Origin: an uncultured Dialister sp.
GTDB taxonomy: Bacteria > Bacillota > Negativicutes > Veillonellales > Dialisteraceae
Reading direction: 5' to 3'
Length of the DNA stretch: 18,302 nucleotides
NCBI GenBank assembly: GCA_900543165.1
Contig: UQQQ01000044.1
Location: 1-18,302 of the forward strand
Part shown: positions 1 to 6,538 of the stretch, in pieces
Numbering within the stretch: position 1 is the stretch's first letter
Layout of the letters: each line of letters starts with the position of its first letter
Notes under the pieces: generated by a model
Told to the model about the DNA's origin: nothing
Database searches by the model: none
The model's input: the letters and a program-made list of their open reading frames with translations, nothing else
Position numbers and translations under genes: made by a program

Positions 1-20
1 TTTAATCAGTTTTTCCCTAA
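1..20. repeat. Degenerate end of the 167-bp hairpin MITE
   Basis: The first 20 bases resemble the right end of the intact hairpin element at 7388-7554 (TTTAATCAGCGTTTCCTTAA) with about three differences. Similar fragments lie at 8066-8086 and 16674-16693. Seen directly; that they derive from one element family is an inference. Confidence 0.45.
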
Positions 21-24
21 ACCC

Positions 25-57
25 AAAACGCGTGGACTCTTGCGAGTCCGCGCGTTT
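25..57 (-). terminator. Intrinsic terminator of recF, probably bidirectional
   Basis: A stem pairs AACGCG (27-32) with CGCGTT (51-56) and GGACTC (34-39) with GAGTCC (44-49). The loop is GCAA on the minus strand, a GNRA tetraloop. A-tract 25-28 gives a short U-tract for minus-strand transcripts, and 55-59 gives one for plus-strand transcripts. It starts immediately past the recF stop codon (58-60). Confidence 0.8.
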
Positions 58-1119
58 TTACATGTCTATCACAGTCCCCTTCCCTGCCGTCACGGGATCC
101 GTCCCCGTCATGAGTGTCTGGATCTGCTGTTTTTCTAAATACGCCATCAAGGCTTCCCTTCGCGCAGCATCGAGCTCGCTTCCGATATCATCTAAGAGCA
201 GCACGGGATATGTCCCCGTTTCCTCTTTGATGAATTCCATTTCAGCGAGCTTCATCGCAAGGATCGCCGTCCGCTGCTGTCCCTGCGAACCATAAGCGGC
301 GATATCGAGCCCGTTCAGCAGAAACCGGAGGTCATCCCGATGCGGGCCGACAGAGGTGTGAGCCAGACGGGCATCCATCTCGCGATGCAAAGAAAGCTTC
401 GTCAGGTACCACTCCACCTCGGTGTGCGCCTCTTCTTCCCCCTGCTGCACATAGCGGATGGAAAGCGTCTCCTTCTCCCCCGTCAGATACCTTTCCAGCA
501 AAGGGACCTCCCGATTCATCTTCGCGACCGTTTCCAGACGCTTCTTCACAAGGTAGGCCGCCCCCTTGGCGATCTGCATATCCCACAGATCCACTTCTGC
601 TTTGCGCCCGGAGAGCTGCGCCTGACGGAAGGCCGCATTGCGCTGCTGCACGGCCCTGTTGTAGGAGAGGAGCGTCTCGTAGTAGCGGGGCGAGACCTGA
701 GAAATTTCCATATCCAGAAAACGGCGGCGGATGAGCGGCGCTCCCTTGATGAGCTGCAGCTCATCCGGCGTGAAAAGGACTGTCTGGAAGAGCCCTAAGA
801 GCTCTTTGCGGCGGATCGGCGTATCATTCAGATAGAATCTCTTTCCCTGCCCGCGCGTCATGCGGATCCTCAGCACATGCGAGGTCTGATGCACGCGGTA
901 GGTCAAGAGGATCGAGCCCTCCTCTTCGCCGAGCTGGATCATATCGTTGTCATTCGACGTGCGGAAGGACTTTCCCACGGAGCTGTAATAGATGGCTTCG
1001 ATGAGGTTCGTCTTGCCGCAGCCATTGGGACCGGCGATGAATGTCAGTCCTTTCCCCGGCTCTATGGTTTTGTCATCCAGATTTCTGATATGGATCAGAC
1101 GAAGCGTTTCACAGTACAT
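58..1119 (-). CDS. recF: DNA replication and repair protein RecF
   Basis: RecF is an SMC/Rad50-like ATPase that binds gapped DNA and, with RecO and RecR, helps load RecA at stalled forks and single-strand gaps. The 353-residue product has the usual family length. It shows Walker A GPNGCGKT (about 30-37), the RecF-type SVGPHRDDL (256-264), the ABC-type signature SQGQQRT (278-284) and Walker B PVLLLDD (305-311). The ATG at 1119 is preceded by AAAGGA on the minus strand. It is the fourth member of the classic dnaA-dnaN-S4-recF order, but here it is separated from the S4 gene by about 700 bp containing terminators and a MITE-like insertion, so it is probably transcribed from its own promoter. It ends directly at a terminator. 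gyrB, often next in this order, would lie outside the window. Confidence 0.97.
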   Translation of the reverse strand: MYCETLRLIHIRNLDDKTIEPGKGLTFIAGPNGCGKTNLIEAIYYSSVGKSFRTSNDNDMIQLGEEEGSILLTYRVHQTSHVLRIRMTRGQGKRFYLNDTPIRRKELLGLFQTVLFTPDELQLIKGAPLIRRRFLDMEISQVSPRYYETLLSYNRAVQQRNAAFRQAQLSGRKAEVDLWDMQIAKGAAYLVKKRLETVAKMNREVPLLERYLTGEKETLSIRYVQQGEEEAHTEVEWYLTKLSLHREMDARLAHTSVGPHRDDLRFLLNGLDIAAYGSQGQQRTAILAMKLAEMEFIKEETGTYPVLLLDDIGSELDAARREALMAYLEKQQIQTLMTGTDPVTAGKGTVIDM

Positions 1120-1170
1120 GGGAGATCCTTTCGTAGTTCCTGACTCAAAGTGGTTTCATTTCTTTCTCCT

Positions 1171-1176
1171 ATTATA
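1171..1176 (-). promoter_or_regulatory. Candidate recF promoter -10 element
   Basis: The minus strand carries a perfect TATAAT about 52 bp upstream of the recF start. No good -35 hexamer sits 16-18 bp further upstream (CCTTTT at 17 bp). It is supported mainly by the need for a promoter, because two terminators lie between the S4 gene and recF. Confidence 0.45.
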
Positions 1177-1311
1177 CCCCATTTCCCCAATCGAAAAGGC
1201 GATGTGAAATAACGATCATCTCATTTTCGCGTTCCATCTGCCGCGGGGGACTTGCAGCTCTCATAGGAGTGACCGGGAAACCTTATCCCAGCTGTCTTTC
1301 ATGCCATAGTC

Positions 1312-1676
1312 ACCCTATCCGCCCTTGCGGGTAATGCTATTAAGTTAAGCGGCGGAACGTTCTTGGCTCCCCATCGGGGGAACTGCCCGATGGGCTGAGG
1401 GGGCTACGTAGCGGTATTGAATGAAAGTGTTGGGATATCGGTAGCATCGGACTATTCAACATAGTACGCTATACCGCTAGCATGCCCCATCTCGCTGCGC
1501 TCGAAATGGCGTCTCACTGGATTTTAGCGTCGCTACGCTCCTAAAAATCCAGTTCGCTTGCACATATTGCCTTCGCTGCTTCCCCCGAAGGGGGAAGCAA
1601 GACGTTACGTAGCTAACGATTTCCTTAACTTAATAGCATTACCCCTGCGGGGCACCTTCCCCTCTAGGGGAAGGCT
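1312..1676 (-). repeat. REP-like palindrome interrupted by a MITE-like insertion
   Basis: Read on the minus strand, the two outer parts join into AGCCTTCCCC...GGGGAAGG...CCCCGCAAGGG...CGGATAGGG. This is the element found uninterrupted at 5995-6039 and 9817-9861. The flanks match those copies further out: CTCGTATCG on one side, GGCATGAAAGACAG on the other. The element at 1332-1641 splits it. The uninterrupted copies serve as empty sites. Confidence 0.8.
1332..1641. mobile_element. 310-bp MITE-like element with 18-bp perfect terminal inverted repeats
   Basis: The ends are perfect inverted repeats TAATGCTATTAAGTTAAG (1332-1349 and 1624-1641). The flanking 10-mers CCCTTGCGGG (1322-1331) and CCCCTGCGGG (1642-1651) match at 9 of 10 positions, consistent with a target-site duplication. 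The host palindrome is itself partly symmetrical, so this needs care. The interior has no credible ORF but several hairpins, for example CTGGATTTT (about 1518) with AAAATCCAG (about 1545-1553), and CTTCCCCC with GGGGGAAG near 1580. No transposase lies in the window, so it would be a non-autonomous element moved in trans. Confidence 0.7.
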
Positions 1677-1697
1677 GCGATACGAGAATACCATCTT

Positions 1698-1721
1698 AAA
1701 AAAAAAGGCGGCAAAGCCGCC
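1698..1721 (-). terminator. Second intrinsic terminator of the dnaN-S4 transcript
   Basis: On the minus strand GGCGGC-TTT-GCCGCC (1721-1707) is followed by nine consecutive T (1706-1698). It lies about 100 bp past the S4 stop codon and backs up the terminator at 1767-1815. Confidence 0.85.
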
Positions 1722-1766
1722 ACGAGAGCCCTGAACCTTGAACCCTGAACCAAATGAAAGCAAAGT

Positions 1767-1815
1767 AAAAAGGAGCTGTGAAGAAATGAGGATTCATTTC
1801 TTCACAGCTCCTTTT
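1767..1815 (-). terminator. Intrinsic terminator after the S4-domain gene
   Basis: A perfect 22-bp stem pairs 1794-1815 with 1768-1789 around a four-base loop. On the minus strand it is followed by a short T-tract running to 1767. It begins two bases past the TAG stop of the S4 gene (1818-1820). Confidence 0.88.
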
Positions 1816-1817
1816 CC

Positions 1818-2030
1818 CTATTCAGCTTTCATCTGATACTCCCTGCCATCGATGGCAAGGACATCTCCGGGACGGATCTTCTTGCGTTTTTCATGGACAG
1901 GCTTGCCATTCAGCTGCACCTGATGCCGGGCAAGGTAAGCGGCGGTCTCTCCGCCGGAGCTGATCGCGTCGATCTTTTTCAAAAGCTGGTCAAGCTGGAT
2001 GTAGTCTCCGTAGACGGCTATACTCTCCAT
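1818..2030 (-). CDS. S4 domain RNA-binding protein (YaaA/YbcJ-like)
   Basis: A 70-residue protein that is essentially one S4 RNA-binding fold: DYIQLDQLLKK near the start, then ISSGGETAAYLA, VQLNGKPV, EKRKKIRPGD and a short C-terminal strand. Small S4 proteins of this kind sit between dnaN and recF in many Firmicutes; they are thought to bind structured RNA such as rRNA, but the precise role here is unknown. I chose ATG 2030-2028 rather than TTG 2033-2031 because the ATG overlaps the dnaN stop as TGATG and has a strong purine-rich RBS (GAGGGGGAG) at suitable spacing. The arrangement implies translational coupling to dnaN. Two terminators follow. Confidence 0.92.
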   Translation of the reverse strand: MESIAVYGDYIQLDQLLKKIDAISSGGETAAYLARHQVQLNGKPVHEKRKKIRPGDVLAIDGREYQMKAE

Positions 2031-3142
2031 CAATGTCTCCCCCTCATCGGTGTCACGACATACTGGTAGGCCTTATCTTCTTCCTGCTCTACCAGAAGCG
2101 GGCCGTTTTTCTGCAGGTGCAGAATGACGGTTTCGCCCTCGGAATGCTTCAGGATATCTTCGATATAGTTGCAGTTGTAGGTGATCTTGATCGGCTCGCC
2201 TTCGAGCTTGATCGGGATCGATGTGCTGCTGCGGCCGATAGAGGGATCTTCTTCATAGATTTCCACCGAGTCCTCATGGAAGATGAAATTGATGGTATGG
2301 TAATCCACGCCGCTGGAGATCGGGCTGACGAAGCGGACGGCTTCCTGAAAATCGTGGACATTGACGGTCGCGAGTGCATCGTGATGGGTCGGGATGACAC
2401 GGTGGTAATCCGGATATTCGCCGGTGAGCAGACTGGTGATAAAGTACGTGCTGCCAAAGGTGAAGGCGACATGGTTTTGGGACCATGAAATTTCGACGGT
2501 GCTGCCTTCCTCGTCCGGCAGCAGGCGGACTACATCCAAAAGGATGCTGCCGGATACGACGAAGCGCCCTTCTGCGCTCGCTTCTTCCGGCAGGGTGATT
2601 TCTTTGGCAGCCAGGCGGTGCGTATTGGTCGCCGCCATGATGAAGCGGTACTGGCTGACTTCAAAGAGCACGCCGGTGAAGAGAGGCTTCTGCTTGTCCG
2701 AAGCCGTGGCGAAGGAGACCTGACTGGTCATTTCTTTGAAATCATGGCAGGAAACTGTCGCGTGACTGGTATGCTCCATTTCTTTGACTTCCGGAAATTC
2801 ATTGATATCGCGGGTCGGGAAACGGGCAAAATAAGAGCCGCAGGTAAAAGAAACCATATTTTCTTCTTTTTTCTTTTCCATGACGACATCCCCTGCCGGC
2901 ATCATACGGATCGTGCTTTGCAGCTGGCTGGCAGCAATCACAATAATGCCTTCTTCCTCGATCATGGCAGGGCAGCTTGTTTTGATCCCGATGGTGTAAT
3001 CATTGGCCTGCAGCTCGACTTTTCCGTTTTCTGCAGCAATGAAGTATCCGTTATTGGTATTGGATGTAATTTTTGCCTGTGCAGCCCGCTGTACGCGGTC
3101 AATCGCATCAGACAGTTCCGTTTTGTCGAAAATGACTCTCAT
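2030..3142 (-). CDS. dnaN: DNA polymerase III beta subunit (sliding clamp)
   Basis: This is the ring-shaped processivity clamp that tethers DNA polymerase III to DNA and recruits partners carrying clamp-binding motifs. The 370-residue length is typical. Family landmarks are MRVIFDKTELSDAI at the start, FPTRDINEFPEV in domain 1, TNTHRLAAKE (residues about 172-181) in domain 2, SLLTGEYPDYHRVIP in domain 3, and the C-terminal YQYVVTPMR, the usual MP(V)R end. The ATG at 3142 is preceded by AGAGG on the minus strand. It overlaps the S4 gene by one base. It is separated from dnaA by 539 bp holding DnaA-box-like sites and an inverted-repeat element, so it may have a promoter of its own; I see no convincing one. 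Confidence 0.97.
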   Translation of the reverse strand: MRVIFDKTELSDAIDRVQRAAQAKITSNTNNGYFIAAENGKVELQANDYTIGIKTSCPAMIEEEGIIVIAASQLQSTIRMMPAGDVVMEKKKEENMVSFTCGSYFARFPTRDINEFPEVKEMEHTSHATVSCHDFKEMTSQVSFATASDKQKPLFTGVLFEVSQYRFIMAATNTHRLAAKEITLPEEASAEGRFVVSGSILLDVVRLLPDEEGSTVEISWSQNHVAFTFGSTYFITSLLTGEYPDYHRVIPTHHDALATVNVHDFQEAVRFVSPISSGVDYHTINFIFHEDSVEIYEEDPSIGRSSTSIPIKLEGEPIKITYNCNYIEDILKHSEGETVILHLQKNGPLLVEQEEDKAYQYVVTPMRGRH

Positions 3143-3203
3143 GGCAGCACCTCTAAAAATAACGATGATTGATAAAAAGATAGTAGTCGCCGTAGTAGGA
3201 CGA

Positions 3204-3377
3204 TGTGAATAAGTGAATAACTCTGTGAAAAGTGAGATTTTCTCGGATTTCGCGGTTTGTTAAAAAGGATTGAATAACTTTTTTTAGAATTCACGGTTTT
3301 CACAGCTTTTTGGGAAACTGTCGTTTTTCACAACTTTCCCGCAGGATATTGGATACGGGGAAATAGGGTTGTTCACA
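3204..3377. other. Origin region, dnaN side: DnaA-box-like cluster and AT-rich stretch
   Basis: DnaA-box-like 9-mers: TGTGAATAA at 3204-3212 (TTATTCACA on the minus strand), AGTGAATAA at 3212-3220, a weaker TGTGAAAAG at 3224-3232, TTTTTCACA at 3324-3332 and TTGTTCACA at 3369-3377, the last two in the opposite orientation. The AT-rich stretch at about 3257-3290 between the two orientations is a candidate DNA-unwinding element. With the cluster at 5332-5525 this gives a layout flanking dnaA, like the bipartite origin of Bacillus subtilis. Assignment is by motif only. Confidence 0.6.
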
Positions 3378-3378
3378 G

Positions 3379-3667
3379 GGGGTTCATGGTGAGCCCGAGG
3401 TGCGGGGTTCCCCTTTGATTGGGGATGAAAGCTCTTCTCGCCAGTTAGAAGTGAGAAGTGTTGGTGCGGCGCATAAATTTAGTGGCTAGGGATTAGGAGT
3501 CTCAAGTGACTATTGACTAGTCACTGGCATGCCAGCTCATGGCATCGCCATTATTTATACTTTGCGGCGCTTCCATATTTTTATGCGCCGCACCAACATT
3601 TCTCATTCAAGCAAGGCTTTCAAATGTAATCAAAGGGGCGTCCCGCCCACAGGCTCACCATGAATCC
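3379..3667. repeat. Nested inverted-repeat element between dnaN and dnaA
   Basis: The outer ends are inverted copies: GGGTTCATGGTGAGCC (3379-3394) and GGCTCACCATGAATCC (3652-3667), extended inward by AATCAAAGGGG-type sequence in both arms. A second, inner pair of 26 bp (3452-3477 and 3580-3605, one mismatch) contains TTGGTGCGGCGCATAAA. The centre holds a 7-bp-period array. It ends about 14 bp past the dnaA stop codon. No ORF is credible. It may act as an mRNA hairpin between dnaA and dnaN or may be a mobile composite. Confidence 0.65.
3480..3530. repeat. Heptamer-period array
   Basis: Consecutive 7-mers such as TAGTGGC, TAGGGAT, TAGGAGT, then GACTAGT and CACTGGC. It forms the core of the inverted-repeat element 3379-3667. 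Confidence 0.6.
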
Positions 3668-3681
3668 CGAATCCGTTCCTC

Positions 3682-5283
3682 TCACCCCCGCTGTTTCAGC
3701 AGCTTTCGGATCGCTTCGATGGAAGCGCGGGTCTGCGGGTCGCGCTCGATGTCTTTTTCCACGCGTTCGCAGGCATAGAGGACGGTCGAGTGGTCTTTTC
3801 TGTGGAAATAGTCACGCAGCGTCGGGTAGGACTCGTTCAGCTCATTGCGGCACAGGTACATGGCGATCTGGCGCGGGATGACGATCTTCTGCGGACGGCC
3901 GCGGCCGAGGAGCTTATCCTTTTTGACGCCGTAGTACTGGCATACGGTATCGATGATGAAGTCGACGGTAAGCTCCTGACGGTTGTCGAGGGGGATCTGG
4001 TCCTTCAGCGCATCCTTGGTGAAGGCGAGCGTGATCGTTTGTTTCTTGATCTGCGAGAAGGTGACGAGCTTATTGAAAGCCCCTTCCAGCTCACGGACAT
4101 TGGTATTGATATGACTTGCGATATAGTCGACCACGTCTTTCGGGAGCGTGATGCCAAGCTTTTCTGCTCTCTGCTGAAGGATGATGCAGCAGATTTCATA
4201 GTCCGGCGGAGAAATCGGGGCAACGAGCCCGCTGGAAAAGCGCGTCTGCAGGCGGTCTTCGAGCTTGTCGATATCCTGCGGCGTGCGGTCGCTCGTCATG
4301 ATGATGTGCTTCTTCTTATCGAAGAGGTCATTGAATGTATTGAAGATCTCCATCTTCGTCGCATCCTTGGAGCCGAAGAACTGCACGTCGTCGATCAGGA
4401 GGAAGTCCAGATTTCTATACTTGGCACGGAATTTCGGCATGGTGTGATTCTGGATGGCATCGATCAGCTCATTGGTGAAGGTTTCGCTCGAGACGAAGAG
4501 GACGGAAAGCTCCGGCTTGTTTTCGTGGATGTAGTTGCAGATGGCGTGGAGCAGATGCGTCTTGCCAAGACCTGAGGGCCCGTATATGAAAAGCGGATTC
4601 ATTTTCTGGTCGGCCTGATCCGGATGATCGGCCGTCTTGGCGACCGCATAAGCGGCCTGAAAGGCGATCTCGTTGCAGTTACCATGGACGAAGGTGGAGA
4701 AGGTATATTCTTCATTGACCGGATTCGGCAGGAAGGCATTTCTCTTTTTCGGCTCACTGCGCACGGGCGCATCGAAGAGGGAGGTTTCTCCGAGCTCCCG
4801 GATGTCGGGGAGCGGGACCTCATCGGCTGTCATCGGCTTGATTTTGGAAAAATCCGGCGGCATGGCTTCCTTCGGAAAGGGATCATCGATATCAGGCTCC
4901 GGGAGAGGCGCCGGCGTATTTTCATAGGGGGTATCGGCGGTCTCATGGATCATCGGGAAGGGAGCATCGCTCTCCGCTGCCTTTCTGGATGCACCGGCTT
5001 CCGGAAACGGCGTCGGCATCGGCGCGGGTTCCGCGGGCTGGTTCATGATATCGGAAATCTCGATGGAAAGTTGCTTCCCTGTGATATCGAAAATAATTTT
5101 TTCCAGCTTTCCTTTATATACATTTTCGATCCATGGTTTCCGCCGTTTGTTTTTGGGCGAAATCGTCAGTGTGCTTTCTGTCATGGAGATAGGAAAGACT
5201 TCGTTGGAAAACATGTCATAGTACGGGTGGTCATACTGGTCGATATAGTCCAGTATCTGGTCCCATAATTGAAAGAAGTCCAT
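3682..5283 (-). CDS. dnaA: Chromosomal replication initiator protein DnaA
   Basis: AAA+ ATPase that binds DnaA boxes, opens the origin and loads the helicase. Numbering from ATG 5283 gives 533 residues. Domain I is residues 1 to about 80. Domain II (about 81-185) is an unusually long Pro/Asp/Glu-rich linker, which makes the protein longer than the roughly 450 residues of the B. subtilis protein. Domain III has Walker A GPSGLGKTH (235-243), Walker B LLIDDVQF (295-302), sensor region TSDRTP (330-335) and LEDRLQTRFSSGL (341-353). Domain IV has GRGRPQKIVIPRQIAMYL (460-477) and FHRKDHSTVLYA (493-504). The frame stays open for 69 more residues upstream, but that stretch encodes DnaA-box DNA rather than protein-like sequence; ATG 5283 has GCGAGG upstream and begins the domain I-like MDFFQLWDQIL. 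DnaA boxes upstream suggest autoregulation. Confidence 0.97.
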   Translation of the reverse strand: MDFFQLWDQILDYIDQYDHPYYDMFSNEVFPISMTESTLTISPKNKRRKPWIENVYKGKLEKIIFDITGKQLSIEISDIMNQPAEPAPMPTPFPEAGASRKAAESDAPFPMIHETADTPYENTPAPLPEPDIDDPFPKEAMPPDFSKIKPMTADEVPLPDIRELGETSLFDAPVRSEPKKRNAFLPNPVNEEYTFSTFVHGNCNEIAFQAAYAVAKTADHPDQADQKMNPLFIYGPSGLGKTHLLHAICNYIHENKPELSVLFVSSETFTNELIDAIQNHTMPKFRAKYRNLDFLLIDDVQFFGSKDATKMEIFNTFNDLFDKKKHIIMTSDRTPQDIDKLEDRLQTRFSSGLVAPISPPDYEICCIILQQRAEKLGITLPKDVVDYIASHINTNVRELEGAFNKLVTFSQIKKQTITLAFTKDALKDQIPLDNRQELTVDFIIDTVCQYYGVKKDKLLGRGRPQKIVIPRQIAMYLCRNELNESYPTLRDYFHRKDHSTVLYACERVEKDIERDPQTRASIEAIRKLLKQRG

Positions 5284-5331
5284 AGGGTACCTCGCTTGCC
5301 ACACATAGGGCAGCCGCCGTGGCTGTGAGTA

Positions 5332-5525
5332 TGTGAATGACTTTGTGAATAATTGTGAATAAGGCGTTTTCTCCGATCGGCTTCTTTGGAAAGAGGCTTG
5401 ACGGCATCGGAGAAAGCGGCGGTTGAATATCTTTGTGGATAAGTGGATAAGTCTGTGAATTAGTGTATACTTCCTGCACTTTTTCCACACACTTTTCCGT
5501 AACTTTTAAACGGACTTGTGAATAA
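5332..5525. other. Origin region, dnaA upstream DnaA-box cluster
   Basis: DnaA-box-like 9-mers between the dnaA start and its probable promoter: TGTGAATGA 5332-5340, TGTGAATAA 5344-5352 and 5354-5362, a perfect TGTGGATAA 5434-5442, AGTGGATAA 5442-5450, TGTGAATTA 5454-5462 and TGTGAATAA 5517-5525, all one orientation; TTTTCCACA 5481-5489 is opposed. Both TTATCCACA and TTATTCACA forms occur. The position next to dnaA and the switch in gene direction support origin and dnaA-autoregulatory roles. Confidence 0.75.
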
Positions 5526-5529
5526 CTTC

Positions 5530-5558
5530 ATTGTACCATTTCCCTCGTCTCTTGTATA
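5530..5558 (-). promoter_or_regulatory. Candidate dnaA promoter
   Basis: On the minus strand TATACA (5558-5553), a 17-bp spacer and TACAAT (5535-5530). An inverted repeat CTTGT...ACAAG (5551-5566) overlaps the -35, and a DnaA-box-like site (5517-5525) lies at the expected transcript start. The long 5' leader would include the DnaA boxes. Confidence 0.45.
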
Positions 5559-5604
5559 TGCACAAGATGTGGGTAGAAAAACGGGCAGGGGCGCAAGAGG
5601 AAAA

Positions 5605-5639
5605 ATTAGGAATGCGGAATTAGGAATGAGGAATGAAGG
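5605..5639. repeat. Heptamer-period array (ATTAGGA type)
   Basis: Five near-identical 7-mers in register: ATTAGGA, ATGCGGA, ATTAGGA, ATGAGGA, ATGAAGG. A GGCGGCTTCGCCGC hairpin follows at 5641-5655. Confidence 0.65.
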
Positions 5640-5691
5640 TGGCGGCTTCGCCGCGAGTATAGATAATGGCGATGCCCGAAGGCAGTATTTA

Positions 5692-5752
5692 AGTCACCAG
5701 CTACCAGTCAACAGTCACTTGAGGATTCTAATCCCTAGCTACTAATCCCTGC
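5692..5752. repeat. Heptamer-period array (AGTCACC type)
   Basis: 7-mers AGTCACC, AGCTACC, AGTCAAC, AGTCACT, then CTAATCC and CCTAGCT types. Together with 5640-5850 it is the reverse complement of the ordered module string at about 9915-10100. Confidence 0.65.
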
Positions 5753-5814
5753 TTTCTAACTTCAAGGTTCAGAGTTAGCCCGTGGAGGGCGCTCTTTGAT
5801 TGAGTGTGAAAGAG

Positions 5815-5841
5815 GTTTATCAGGTTCTGTAGGTTCTATGG
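5815..5841 (-). repeat. Nonamer-period array (GAACC type, reversed)
   Basis: Three 9-mers GTTTATCAG, GTTCTGTAG, GTTCTATGG, the reverse complement of the GAACC arrays at 7606, 8126, 9921 and 10105. Confidence 0.55.
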
Positions 5842-5851
5842 ATAGGGCGGG

Positions 5852-5946
5852 GGTGGTGCGGCGCCAGATCCTTCGACTCAGTTCTCACTGTTCCGTCTTT
5901 ACATGATCGAACATCCGACATTTCACTCCGCTCAGGATGACGAAAT
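5852..5946 (+). repeat. 95-bp dispersed repeat, copy 1
   Basis: Runs from GGTGGTGCGGCGCCAG through CTTCGACTCAGTTCTCAC to GCTCAGGATGACGAAAT. The reverse complement of 10958-11052 matches it at all but two positions. Diverged or interrupted copies lie at 6164-6243 and 7347-7588. Confidence 0.85.
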
Positions 5947-5994
5947 GGGGCGATGCCTGAAGGGCTCTTAAGCGCAGGTTCCCCTCGTATCGCC

Positions 5995-6039
5995 AGCCTT
6001 CCCCTCGAGGGGAAGGTGCCCCGAAGGGGCGGATAGGGC
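5995..6039 (+). repeat. REP-like palindrome, uninterrupted copy
   Basis: AGCCTTCCCCTCGAGGGGAA, then GG-TG-CCCCGAAGGGG-CGGATAGGG: two stacked hairpins. It faces the related copy at 6096-6142 in the opposite direction, so 5995-6142 is one large imperfect palindrome. Confidence 0.75.
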
Positions 6040-6095
6040 ACAGGCGGTATGAAAGAGAGCGGGAAGGAGCGTCTCAAGTACGTCGTTTATGAGAG

Positions 6096-6142
6096 TACCC
6101 TATCCACCGCTCCGCGGTCCCCTTTCCCCAATGGGGAAGGCT
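6096..6142 (-). repeat. REP-like palindrome, inverted partner
   Basis: Begins TACCCTATCCACCGC and ends TTTCCCCAATGGGGAAGGCT, the reverse orientation of 5995-6039, with a diverged middle (CCGCTCCGCGG). Confidence 0.65.
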
Positions 6143-6163
6143 AATCGGTGGCGGCTTCGCCGC

Positions 6164-6243
6164 GATCCTTCGACTCAGGTCGCAGCTGTTCTGGCATTTG
6201 TTATCTCACATACGACGTTTCTTGCCGCTCAGTATGACGAAAC
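6164..6243 (+). repeat. Dispersed 95-bp repeat, diverged copy
   Basis: Retains GATCCTTCGACTCAGG at the left and CCGCTCAGTATGACGAAAC at the right, with a diverged centre (CATACGACGTTT) that matches the right flank of the MITE at 7388-7554. Downstream to about 6388 are further degenerate pieces of the same kinds (TTTCTCGCTCCGCTCGAAAT at about 6329) and no credible gene. Confidence 0.6.
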
Positions 6244-6388
6244 GGGGCAATGCCCGAAGGTCTCTTGATAGCAGCTTCCCGTTTTGGTTTCCTGTCATCG
6301 ACCGCCGGATCGCAAATGAAAAAGATTTCTCGCTCCGCTCGAAATGACGATGCGGGGGCTGGTGTCTCTCGGTTTATGAGCCTTCCAG

Positions 6389-6470
6389 CCCTAGTCCCTA
6401 GTTACCCCCTAATCCCTAATCCCTAGCCACTAGTCACCAGCCACTAGCTACCAGTCACTAGTCCCCTCTC
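6389..6470. repeat. Longest heptamer-period array
   Basis: About 80 bp in 7-bp register: CCCTAGT, CCCTAGT, then ATCCCTA twice, GCCACTA, GTCACCA, GCCACTA, GCTACCA, GTCACTA. It ends just before the promoter at 6478. Confidence 0.75.
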
Positions 6471-6477
6471 CCAAACC

Positions 6478-6507
6478 TTGCCCTTTCCGCCTTCCCTTTG
6501 GTAAAAT
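6478..6507 (+). promoter_or_regulatory. Candidate promoter of the kinase-fold gene
   Basis: TTGCCC (6478-6483), 18-bp spacer, TAAAAT (6502-6507), about 30 bp upstream of the start codon, giving a very short leader. Confidence 0.55.
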
Positions 6508-6538
6508 ATAAGTAAAAATGGTTTAAGCGAGGCAAAGT

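Noticed and set aside
1818..2033. TTG start at 2033 for the S4 gene
   Set aside because: The adjacent ATG at 2030 forms a TGATG coupling with dnaN and has better spacing to the RBS.
5284..5490. DnaA N-terminal extension of 69 residues in frame
   Set aside because: The stretch encodes DnaA-box DNA and Tyr/Gln/Arg-rich sequence unlike domain I; ATG 5283 has an RBS and starts the domain I-like sequence.
6389..6470. CRISPR array or telomere-like repeat
   Set aside because: Units are 7 bp with no spacers, and no cas gene is present. CCCTAAT-like units resemble telomere repeats only by chance in a degenerate array within a chromosome interior.
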